This document shows, piece after piece, positions 1 to 6,968 of a DNA stretch of 14,146 nt (position 1 is its first letter; the number at the start of each line of letters is the position of its first letter). Origin of the DNA: Planctomycetaceae bacterium (GTDB lineage Bacteria; Planctomycetota; Planctomycetia; Planctomycetales; Planctomycetaceae); NCBI GenBank assembly GCA_020426425.1, contig JAGQQB010000041.1, positions 1 through 14,146 on the forward strand. The letters are read 5' to 3'. Under the pieces are notes generated by a model that had not been told where the DNA came from, made no database searches, and saw only the letters and a program-made list of their open reading frames with translations. A program made the translations under genes and the position numbers.

Positions 1-499
1 TGGCCCGAATCAGACCATTTGCCTGCCGTCCTTGCTCAATCAGATTCCAGCGTTTCAAACTCGGCTTGATGGGCACATATACGAGCCGTGTTTCCGGCAA
101 ATGTTTGTGCAGCAGTCCAACGAACGCCTCAAAGTTCGCATGTACCTGTTCGGGTGCCGTATCGTGGGCAATGTCGTTGTCACCTGCGTAGAAGACGACA
201 CATCGCGGCGCATGCGGAACAACGATGCGTTCGAAAAAGTGGACCGAATCAATAATCTCCGAGCCGCCAAAGCCGCGATTGACGACGCGCATTCCGGGGA
301 ACGACTCGTCGAGCTTCCACATACGAATGCTCGAACTCCCCAGAAACAACACGCCTCCCGGTTGCGGCGGATCCTCACGATCCTGTCGCTCGAACGCAGC
401 GATCGCTCCTTCCCATTTGGCGAAACGATCCTGCGCTGGGAGCGACACGCCGACCAGCGCGGCCACAACGAATACTCCGGAACCGATCCCCAACCGCAT
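1..499 (-). CDS. SGNH/GDSL-type hydrolase, secreted, C-terminus cut by window edge
   Basis: Reading the minus strand from ATG at 499 gives 166 residues before the window ends. There is an N-terminal hydrophobic signal-like segment (about residues 3-22, ending near LPAQ). Block I of the SGNH fold follows as LFLGSSSIRMW (51-61), where the nucleophile is probably Ser56 and the usual GDS is GSS. Block II is NRGFGGS (74-80) and block III is YAGDND (104-109), with Asn108 as the oxyanion residue. The overall pattern fits the SGNH_hydrolase_like subfamily of secreted esterases. The block V Asp-x-x-His lies outside the window, so the catalytic triad cannot be completed here. A GGGAG Shine-Dalgarno sits about 7 nt upstream of the ATG, and the frame is closed by a TAA some 45 nt further up, which fixes the start well. 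The substrate is unknown; this fold includes carbohydrate esterases and phospholipases. It is the last visible gene of the minus-strand run, 97 bp after the polyprenyl synthase. Confidence 0.88.
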   Translation of the reverse strand, partial: MRLGIGSGVFVVAALVGVSLPAQDRFAKWEGAIAAFERQDREDPPQPGGVLFLGSSSIRMWKLDESFPGMRVVNRGFGGSEIIDSVHFFERIVVPHAPRCVVFYAGDNDIAHDTAPEQVHANFEAFVGLLHKHLPETRLVYVPIKPSLKRWNLIEQGRQANGLIRA

Positions 500-596
500 G
501 AGCGTCTCCCAGGCCAAAGCGACTTCCAATCTCGTCGCAGCTTAGCACGCATCGCCCAGGCCCGTCGACTGCGTCGCCGGGGTTACTCAGACCGGC

Positions 597-1589
597 TCAG
601 CAGCTCCGGTCGACCGCTACCCGAGGCAATTGCTGCAAGAGTTGTCGGGCGGGTGAGGCGGGCAGGATATTCAGGAGTGAGGTCGCTTCTTGAGCCAGAT
701 CCTGCGCCGTCTTCAAGGTCGAGTCCAGTACCCCTTCTTCCCGGCACAGCCGCATCACCTCTGGAGCCGCCTGTTCCCCCTCGTCCTGAATCTGTTGCCG
801 CAGGTCGCGGGCGCTCGACCCAGACAACTGATGCAGCAGCCGGATGATGGGCAAGGTCAGTTTCTGCTGAGACAAATCGGTTCCGAGTGTCTTACCGACT
901 GCTTCTTCAGTTCCGGTGAGATCGAGTACATCGTCGGCAATCTGGAATGCCAGTCCGAGGTTGCGACCATACTGTTCCAATGCGGCGATTTGTCGATCCT
1001 CTGCTTGGGCATAGCGTCCTCCCAGCCAGCAGGCGACGGCGCACAGTTCCGCTGTTTTGCCGTCAATGATTTCGAAGTAGGTCGACTCATTGAGAAACAA
1101 ATCCCCCCGATGCCGCACTTGGGTCAGTTCGCCCTCGCACACCCTGTTGGTCGCCCGGCCAATCACTCGACACGCTTCCGTTGTTTCCAACGAGGCCGCG
1201 AGGTGGAAAGCGTGTGTGAATAGGTAATCACCATACAGCACACTGGTTTCGTTGTTCCAGCGGACGTTGACGGTCGCGACATGCCGGCGGACGTCAGCGA
1301 CATCAAGCACATCGTCATGCACCAGCGTCGCGGTGTGGATCATTTCGACCACCGCGGCCAGCACAGGATGGGACGTCGTCAAGCCCCCCGCTGCTTTCCC
1401 TGCCAGCAACAGGAGAATGGGCCGCAACCGTTTTCCGCGAAACTTCCGAGTATGGGCGATGATGTCCGCCACAAACGGATTCGCCGACTCGAGCTCAGCC
1501 TCAAAGGTCCGTTCGGTTTCCAGAAGTTGCAGCCCAATCTCACGTTCCACCCACGTGAGGAGTTCGCTGGCGTGTTCTAGGCGGGGCAT
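597..1589 (-). CDS. polyprenyl diphosphate synthase (trans, probably long-chain)
   Basis: This 330-residue cytosolic enzyme condenses isopentenyl diphosphate units onto an allylic diphosphate to build a polyprenyl chain, typically the side chain of menaquinone. Visible signatures in order are GKRLRP (52-57), the first Asp-rich motif HDDVLD (Asp92, Asp93, Asp96), the second Asp-rich motif QIADDVLD (Asp219, Asp220, Asp223), and the GKTLGTDL...KLTLP block (232-247). The residues just before the first motif (TATLV) are small, which fits long-chain rather than farnesyl or geranylgeranyl synthases; that is an inference. The start MPRLEH at 1589 is chosen because family homology begins there. The same frame stays open to an ATG at 1775, only 2 nt after the ruvX stop, which would add 62 Arg/Ser-rich residues that do not look like the family. 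Neither start has a strong Shine-Dalgarno. IspB, HepT or SdsA-type naming cannot be resolved from sequence alone. Confidence 0.93.
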   Translation of the reverse strand: MPRLEHASELLTWVEREIGLQLLETERTFEAELESANPFVADIIAHTRKFRGKRLRPILLLLAGKAAGGLTTSHPVLAAVVEMIHTATLVHDDVLDVADVRRHVATVNVRWNNETSVLYGDYLFTHAFHLAASLETTEACRVIGRATNRVCEGELTQVRHRGDLFLNESTYFEIIDGKTAELCAVACWLGGRYAQAEDRQIAALEQYGRNLGLAFQIADDVLDLTGTEEAVGKTLGTDLSQQKLTLPIIRLLHQLSGSSARDLRQQIQDEGEQAAPEVMRLCREEGVLDSTLKTAQDLAQEATSLLNILPASPARQLLQQLPRVAVDRSC

Positions 1590-1777
1590 GTTCGGGCTCA
1601 AAACAGGGGTCGGAATTGCAAACCTTAGCGAGCCTCGCCAATTTGGGCGAGTCTCCCTAGAGGAAACCGAAACTGGTCGACAAAGTTCACACGTTTTCAA
1701 ACGAAAAGTGGCGCTACGGCCGTGAAGCATTCCGGCGAATCTGCCGCTGAGCCAATCGTTCCGCGATAGCAACATCT

Positions 1778-2300
1778 CTAATCGTCCGGGGCATCGACGC
1801 TCTCGTTCGTCTCCGCATCTTCCTCGATCATGGCCGCGTGTTCCGCATCCCGACGCAATCGCAATTGATGCTCCAGATATCCTTGCAGCAGGATCTGGGC
1901 GGCGAGTTTGTCGATGCGAGCCTTTCGCTGTTTGCGGGTCAGTTCCGCCGCGAGGAGGTACTCTTCGGCGACGGCGGAGGTGTAGCGTTCGTCCCAGTAA
2001 GTGACAGGCAGACCGGTAAGCTGGTGCAGCCAGTCGCCGTAGGCACGGGCTTCCCGAGCTTTGACTCCTTCCGTCCCGTTCACATGCATCGGCAGTCCCA
2101 CGACAAAGCCGGCGATGCGGTAGCCGGCGGCGAGTTCGCGGAAGTAGTCGCCATCAAGCCGATCGTTGCGCCGTTGATAGATCTCGACCGGACTGGCGAT
2201 CGTGCGGTCGCTGTTGCAGATGGCGATTCCCACCCGCTTGGTTCCGAAGTCGATCCCGAGCAGACGTCCCTCGGCGGGGAACTCGCTGGCGGCGGCAGGC

Positions 2301-2317
<17 letters not shown>
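1778..2317 (-). CDS. ruvX: Holliday junction resolvase-like nuclease RuvX/YqgF
   Basis: This 179-residue protein has an RNase H-like fold. The first catalytic Asp is in LLGIDFGTKRVGIA (Asp23). The family VGLP strand is at 73-76. The catalytic Glu is in the WDERYTS motif (Glu110), and the last Asp is in ARIDKLAAQILL (Asp136). YqgF proteins are implicated in pre-16S rRNA 5' end maturation and in Holliday junction processing. The start MTNTSEP at 2317 overlaps the end of the guanylyltransferase gene by 17 bp, suggesting translational coupling. The reading frame continues upstream for another 102 codons, but that part is antisense-like, Arg/Trp-rich and lies wholly inside the guanylyltransferase gene, so it is rejected. 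An acidic C-terminal tail (residues 164-179, many Glu and Asp) follows the conserved domain and lengthens the protein beyond the usual 135-150 residues. Confidence 0.94.
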
Positions 2318-3374
<1,057 letters not shown>

Positions 3375-3469
3375 GAAGACCTCTTAAACATCGTGTCGCA
3401 GGAAGCGATTTTCCAGAATGCGATTGTCTGGATCGCTTGCAACGAATAACTCACCTGCGATATGTGATT

Positions 3470-4924
3470 TCAGCGGGCGCGGACATTCGCCCAGCGCTCG
3501 GCACTCCAGCCCAGGATTTCTTCTCGGCCCCTCAGTGTCGTTTCCGAACGGGCGCGCGTCCATCGTTGCGGCGGAAAATTTACGTGTAACATCAGGTGTT
3601 CCGACGCAACACCCGCATGATCGGCCAACGCAACGAACAACGCCGCCCGGTAGTGCCCTTCAGGATACAGCGGCGTGTGCGTTTCACTGAAACTGACAGA
3701 ATCGAGCGGCAGCGGACACCAGTCGGTCAGTGGCTCCGGTGGGCCGATCCAGCGGCGAATGGATTCCGGGAATTGGTGTACCGCATCGAGATGCACCAGT
3801 GGGCGGACGTGAATTGGTCGATGACTGTACACCGCCCACGCCGGCCAGGGATCGCACCATCCAAACCATTCGAGGGCCGGATACAGGGTGATCACTGCCA
3901 GGACGCACGTTGCAGTGACAGACCATGGGGACGTGTTACAACGCTGACTGGCGGGAGTCGCATCTGATCGACCGAACTCCTGTTGCCGAAGCGCGTCGCG
4001 ATGAAACTCGGCACGATTCGGAGAATCGTGAGGCACTCCGGAGGACGCCTGCGGCCGCACCGAAACGACATCGGAGGCCCCTCGATCGATCGCTGCATCG
4101 TCCTGGCGAAACAGCAGCAGATTCTGGGCGATAAAGTAGACGTTCCAGCACAGCACCCCCCACTCATGATTCAGTCCACACGGACCGAGCGCGAGAATCA
4201 GCCCGCCATGCATCGCCAGCGATCCGTAACTCCCCCACGAGCGCCAACGTCGCGTGCAGAGGAGAGCGGCGATGAGTAACTCTCCCGCCGGTAACATCGC
4301 GGCGGCGACCTGTTGACTGAGCGGCGTCCAATGCAGCAGATCCAACCCGAATGGCTTACACAGTCCCGACGCGAGCAATGGACCCAATCCATACAGGAAC
4401 TCCGCGTCGATCTTTGAGACCGCGGAGTAGAAATAGATGGAGATGATCAGCCCCTGAATCACTCTTCGCGATTGCACGGCAGGCAAGGCCGCCGAGGCAC
4501 TTGCGATGAGCCAGAACTCCCATGTCCAAGGTTGTGCCCGATTCTGGTCGAGCAGCATCACCGCCCCCCAAGCGAGCGTTAGCAGTAACCAGCGTCTTCT
4601 TGTCGGCAACGCCGCCGTCGGTAACAGCAAATTGCTGACAAGGCATAACAACAGGCCACTCAGCAGCAACCAATCGAGCCAGCGAGGAACCAGCGTCCCT
4701 GGAGCAAACCAGGGAATGCTCGGCAACGGATTGTATGAGCCCCAGATTGCCCGCGTGACCCCCAGCAGTACGAGCGACGCCCCGCACAACAGGCGGCACA
4801 GTCGCAAGCTGTCACGTTCAGCCACGTCGCGACCGCGAAGCTGCTCGCGAGCGACATGTCCGGAGTCAGCGAGGAAATCGGCACGTTGGGACGTACGCGA
4901 CTCAGACGCGGATTCGAGGTTCAT
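3470..4924 (-). CDS. uncharacterised multi-pass membrane protein (HTTM/MauE-DoxX-like)
   Basis: This 484-residue protein has about nine hydrophobic segments (roughly 45-62, 83-103, 111-126, 134-150, 157-173, 207-223, 233-249, 257-272 and 335-352). A polar N-terminal stretch of about 40 residues precedes the first, and a hydrophilic insert (273-330) lies before the last. A soluble C-terminal part of about 130 residues follows and contains many Trp and Pro residues. Motifs LLDQNRAQPWTW (124-135) and IYFYSAVSKIDAEF (163-176) recall membrane proteins of the HTTM (vitamin K carboxylase-like) or MauE/DoxX groups; this is a resemblance by eye. No catalytic function can be assigned. The ATG at 4924 is preferred because it sits 8 bp after the upstream stop and follows a GAAG-type ribosome site. 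A start at 5017 would overlap the upstream gene and add 31 polar residues. Close spacing makes a two-gene operon with the 211-residue protein likely. Confidence 0.85.
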   Translation of the reverse strand: MNLESASESRTSQRADFLADSGHVAREQLRGRDVAERDSLRLCRLLCGASLVLLGVTRAIWGSYNPLPSIPWFAPGTLVPRWLDWLLLSGLLLCLVSNLLLPTAALPTRRRWLLLTLAWGAVMLLDQNRAQPWTWEFWLIASASAALPAVQSRRVIQGLIISIYFYSAVSKIDAEFLYGLGPLLASGLCKPFGLDLLHWTPLSQQVAAAMLPAGELLIAALLCTRRWRSWGSYGSLAMHGGLILALGPCGLNHEWGVLCWNVYFIAQNLLLFRQDDAAIDRGASDVVSVRPQASSGVPHDSPNRAEFHRDALRQQEFGRSDATPASQRCNTSPWSVTATCVLAVITLYPALEWFGWCDPWPAWAVYSHRPIHVRPLVHLDAVHQFPESIRRWIGPPEPLTDWCPLPLDSVSFSETHTPLYPEGHYRAALFVALADHAGVASEHLMLHVNFPPQRWTRARSETTLRGREEILGWSAERWANVRAR

Positions 4925-4932
4925 CGCCGTCT

Positions 4933-5568
4933 TCACGCCTGAGTATCGGCCGCCGTCAGCCCAGTCAGCGGCGTCAGAATGATGTCGAGACCGATGGTCG
5001 TCGTCTCTATCTGCCACTCATGCCGATGCCAGTCCTTAATGATCCGCTTCGCTTCCAGCCGGTCGAGCGTCTGCTGCACGTAGAGCGGAGCCATGTCTTC
5101 GTACTCTCGGAGGAAGTCGAGCTTTCGACCGACCAGATCAATCATCCCCCGCAGCATGCTATGGCCATGTTCGCGAATCCATGCCTCCCCTTCGGGAGAG
5201 GCGGGGTCGGGGCCTTCCAATGTCAGCTTGAACGACCGCGCCGCCTTGCCCACGGTCGCCATGTATCCATCACCCAGACCAATGTAGTCCTTGTGAACGA
5301 TGACCACCGTCCCTTCACGGACATGGGCCACCTTGTACACGTGGTCGAGATCGGTCTCGATGAAATCGGTCTGCAGCGCGAGATTCAGCGCCTTGGCAAG
5401 ATGACTCAGAGCCTGATCGACCGGCTGCGAACGCGGCGAAATCGACAGGTCCAGATCGGTCAACCCACCGGCTGTTCGGGCGGTAATGACCTCTTGCGTC
5501 TGTCCCGGACGCACGCCAATTGACAAACCGATTTCAGGAGAATTCGCGGGCGATTCAGGCTGATTCAT
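4933..5568 (-). CDS. hypothetical protein, 211 residues
   Basis: I do not recognise this family. From ATG at 5568, preceded by GAGG at a 6-nt spacing, it encodes a soluble-looking protein without signal peptide or membrane segment. The N-terminal 50 residues are polar and probably flexible. From about residue 50 on there is a mixed alpha/beta pattern: an amphipathic helix (51-66), strands such as TVVIVHKDYIGLGDGYM (87-103), a long charged region rich in Glu and Arg (129-180), and a hydrophobic end with LDIILTPLTGL (194-204). The distribution of hydrophobic residues and its ribosome site argue that it is real. It heads the minus-strand gene run and lies 8 bp upstream of the membrane protein gene, so a role linked to that protein is possible but unproven. 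The open frame continues to 6036, but the upstream part lacks a ribosome site and looks non-coding. An ATG at 5583 is a second choice. Confidence 0.8.
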   Translation of the reverse strand: MNQPESPANSPEIGLSIGVRPGQTQEVITARTAGGLTDLDLSISPRSQPVDQALSHLAKALNLALQTDFIETDLDHVYKVAHVREGTVVIVHKDYIGLGDGYMATVGKAARSFKLTLEGPDPASPEGEAWIREHGHSMLRGMIDLVGRKLDFLREYEDMAPLYVQQTLDRLEAKRIIKDWHRHEWQIETTTIGLDIILTPLTGLTAADTQA

Positions 5569-5650
5569 GAGGGGCCTCGTCATGGGAATGTGCCAAAGCA
5601 CACAGCCTAGCGTACCGGGGCGGCAAAGACGATTCTGGCAATCAGCAACT

Positions 5651-5953
5651 TTAGGGAATCGGCTCGGGCGAATGTGCTGACTGGTGGGCGCACATTTGCG
5701 CCTGGTGCTGTGCCTCGGTTGAATCGTCCCCTTTTCCGCCGTGTGTGGACCGAGGGACTGGCGGCCGGATTGGAAAGGGCTCAATTGTGGCATCATCATT
5801 GGATGCGACCACGCCGAGCTGCGCGGCACGTCCTCCCCGAATCTCGTTACCTCGATGCTCCGCACCGATAAGTCGGTAGTGCCGGAAGAGAATGAAGTCA
5901 GGGCGCATGTCGGCAAAAAATTTGCCACCAGCATATTCTTTGTCCGCCGCCAC
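5651..5953 (-). CDS. possible small hypothetical protein, 100 residues (doubtful)
   Basis: The frame opens with GTG at 5953 and ends in TAA. The predicted product has a plausible globular start (FADMRPDFILFRHYRLIGAE, about residues 13-32), then Gly/Arg- and Pro/His-rich segments. Its composition is less Arg/Ser-skewed than typical antisense ORFs nearby. There is no clear Shine-Dalgarno, no recognised domain, and the last codons overlap a strong inverted repeat. An alternative ATG is internal at residue 16. It points the same way as the 211-residue gene, 82 bp before it. It may equally be non-coding leader. Confidence 0.27.
   Translation of the reverse strand: MAADKEYAGGKFFADMRPDFILFRHYRLIGAEHRGNEIRGGRAAQLGVVASNDDATIEPFPIRPPVPRSTHGGKGDDSTEAQHQAQMCAHQSAHSPEPIP
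5668..5699. repeat. inverted repeat, 10-bp stem with 12-nt loop
   Basis: GCGAATGTGC (5668-5677) pairs with GCACATTTGC (5690-5699), with a single G-T position and a 12-nt loop. No T-run follows on either strand. It lies about 100 bp upstream of the minus-strand start at 5568, so it could be a leader hairpin or the 3' end of a small upstream transcript. Confidence 0.45.
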
Positions 5954-5980
5954 GCGTGTTTGGCTCGTGATGGCTGCCGA

Positions 5981-6012
5981 GTTCGTGATTCAACGGGTTC
6001 GTGATTGAACGG
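5981..6012. repeat. tandem duplication of a 16-bp unit
   Basis: GTTCGTGATTCAACGG (5981-5996) is followed immediately by GTTCGTGATTGAACGG (5997-6012), with one difference in 16. The second copy contains a GTTC...GAAC inverted pair. It lies 85 bp upstream of the esterase start. It may be a simple slippage duplication or a pair of protein-binding half sites. Confidence 0.7.
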
Positions 6013-6096
6013 GGGATCGCCTATCCTGTCAGACACTCAAGTCAATGCCCAATCCCTCTTGACCACTTGCCCTGTTAACCGCCTGGGAGATGCCTG

Positions 6097-6921
6097 ATGT
6101 CACGCTGCCTGTTGTCGCTCGTCGTCCTGCTGTTTTGCACGCAAGCGATCGCCGCTGACCCAGTGGGGACGGCGCATGTCTATAAGACTGTCGGGGACCG
6201 GGAGTTGAAGTTGTACGTTGTGACGCCCGAGAAGGCAGGGACAAAGCGACCGGCGATGGTGCTCTTCCATGGGGGGGGCTGGGTCGGCGGTCAACCGACG
6301 CAGTTCAACGATTTCGCACAGCTGCTCGCCGAACGCGGCATTGTCGCGGTGCAGGTGGAGTATCGACTCCTGGATCGCAAGAACCAGGATCCGCCGATAA
6401 TCTGCATTCAAGATGCGAAGTCGGCAATGCGCTGGGTTCGCAGTCATGCCAACGAGTTTGGGATCGATCCCGATCGCATCGGTGCAGGTGGCGGCTCGGC
6501 AGGTGGCCATCTGGCCGCATTTGTTGGCATGGTCGCAGGGCATGACGATCCGGCGGATGACCTCAGCGTTGCCTGTCGTGCCCAGGCACTCATCCTGTTC
6601 AATCCGGTGTACGACAACGGCCCCGATGGCGGTTGGGGAACAGGCCGGGTGAAGGATCGGTTCCAGGAATTTTCGCCGGCACACAACATCACCGCAGACG
6701 ATCCACCGACAATTGTCTTTCTAGGGACCAATGACAAGCTGATCGATGTCGCCGTGGCAAAGCGATTCCAAGAACGGATGCACTCGGTCCGCGTGCGGAG
6801 TGAATTGAAACTGTACGAGGATCAGACGCACGGATTCTTCAACAACGAACCGTATAAGACGCAAACCCTGAACGCCGCGTTCGAGTTTCTGCAGATGATT
6901 GGCTGGCTTGGCGAATCCTGA
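6097..6921 (+). CDS. secreted alpha/beta hydrolase (esterase/lipase of the HGGGW type)
   Basis: This 274-residue protein begins with a clear Sec signal peptide (residues 1-20, hydrophobic core LLSLVVLLF, cleavage near AIAA-DP). The mature enzyme has the oxyanion motif HGGGW (58-62), the nucleophile elbow GGGSAGGH (131-138, Ser134), a probable acid Asp213 in GTNDKLID, and catalytic His245 in THGFF. This fits the carboxylesterase or acetyl-xylan-esterase-like families (BD-FAE/lipase group) acting on carbohydrate esters or small esters in the periplasm or outside; the substrate cannot be read from sequence. The start is supported by GGGAG 8 nt upstream of the ATG. It stands alone on the plus strand, divergent from the 211-residue gene and convergent with the c-di-GMP gene. 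Confidence 0.94.
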   Translation: MSRCLLSLVVLLFCTQAIAADPVGTAHVYKTVGDRELKLYVVTPEKAGTKRPAMVLFHGGGWVGGQPTQFNDFAQLLAERGIVAVQVEYRLLDRKNQDPPIICIQDAKSAMRWVRSHANEFGIDPDRIGAGGGSAGGHLAAFVGMVAGHDDPADDLSVACRAQALILFNPVYDNGPDGGWGTGRVKDRFQEFSPAHNITADDPPTIVFLGTNDKLIDVAVAKRFQERMHSVRVRSELKLYEDQTHGFFNNEPYKTQTLNAAFEFLQMIGWLGES

Positions 6922-6926
6922 ATCAC

Positions 6927-6946
6927 GTCGGGTCTTTTAGCCCGGC
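6927..6946. terminator. possible hairpin terminator between convergent genes
   Basis: GTCGGG (6927-6932) pairs with CCCGGC (6941-6946) around an 8-nt loop TCTTTTAG, including one G-U pair. It sits in the 47-bp gap between the converging esterase and c-di-GMP genes, where a bidirectional terminator is expected. No proper U-tract follows on either strand, so this is a weak call. Confidence 0.35.
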
Positions 6947-6968
6947 AAGCGATACCTTGTCGCGGCGG

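Larger units (their letters stand above)
5569..6096. other. 528-bp gene-poor spacer between divergent transcription units
   Basis: This stretch separates the minus-strand gene starting at 5568 from the plus-strand esterase at 6097, so it should contain promoters for both. I could not find a convincing -35/-10 pair at normal spacing. It contains one doubtful minus-strand ORF (5651-5953), a hairpin at 5668-5699 and a tandem 16-bp repeat at 5981-6012, listed separately. No RNA gene signature was seen. Confidence 0.6.

Noticed and set aside
55..552. 165-residue minus-strand ORF
   Set aside because: It is a frame-shifted shadow of the SGNH hydrolase; the frame starting at 499 carries the family motifs.
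32..847. 271-residue plus-strand ORF
   Set aside because: It is antisense to the SGNH hydrolase and polyprenyl synthase genes and has Arg/Ser/Pro-rich composition without domain features.
6005..6027. Promoter with TTGAAC and TATCCT upstream of the esterase
   Set aside because: The hexamers are separated by only 11 bp, too short for a sigma-70 type promoter.
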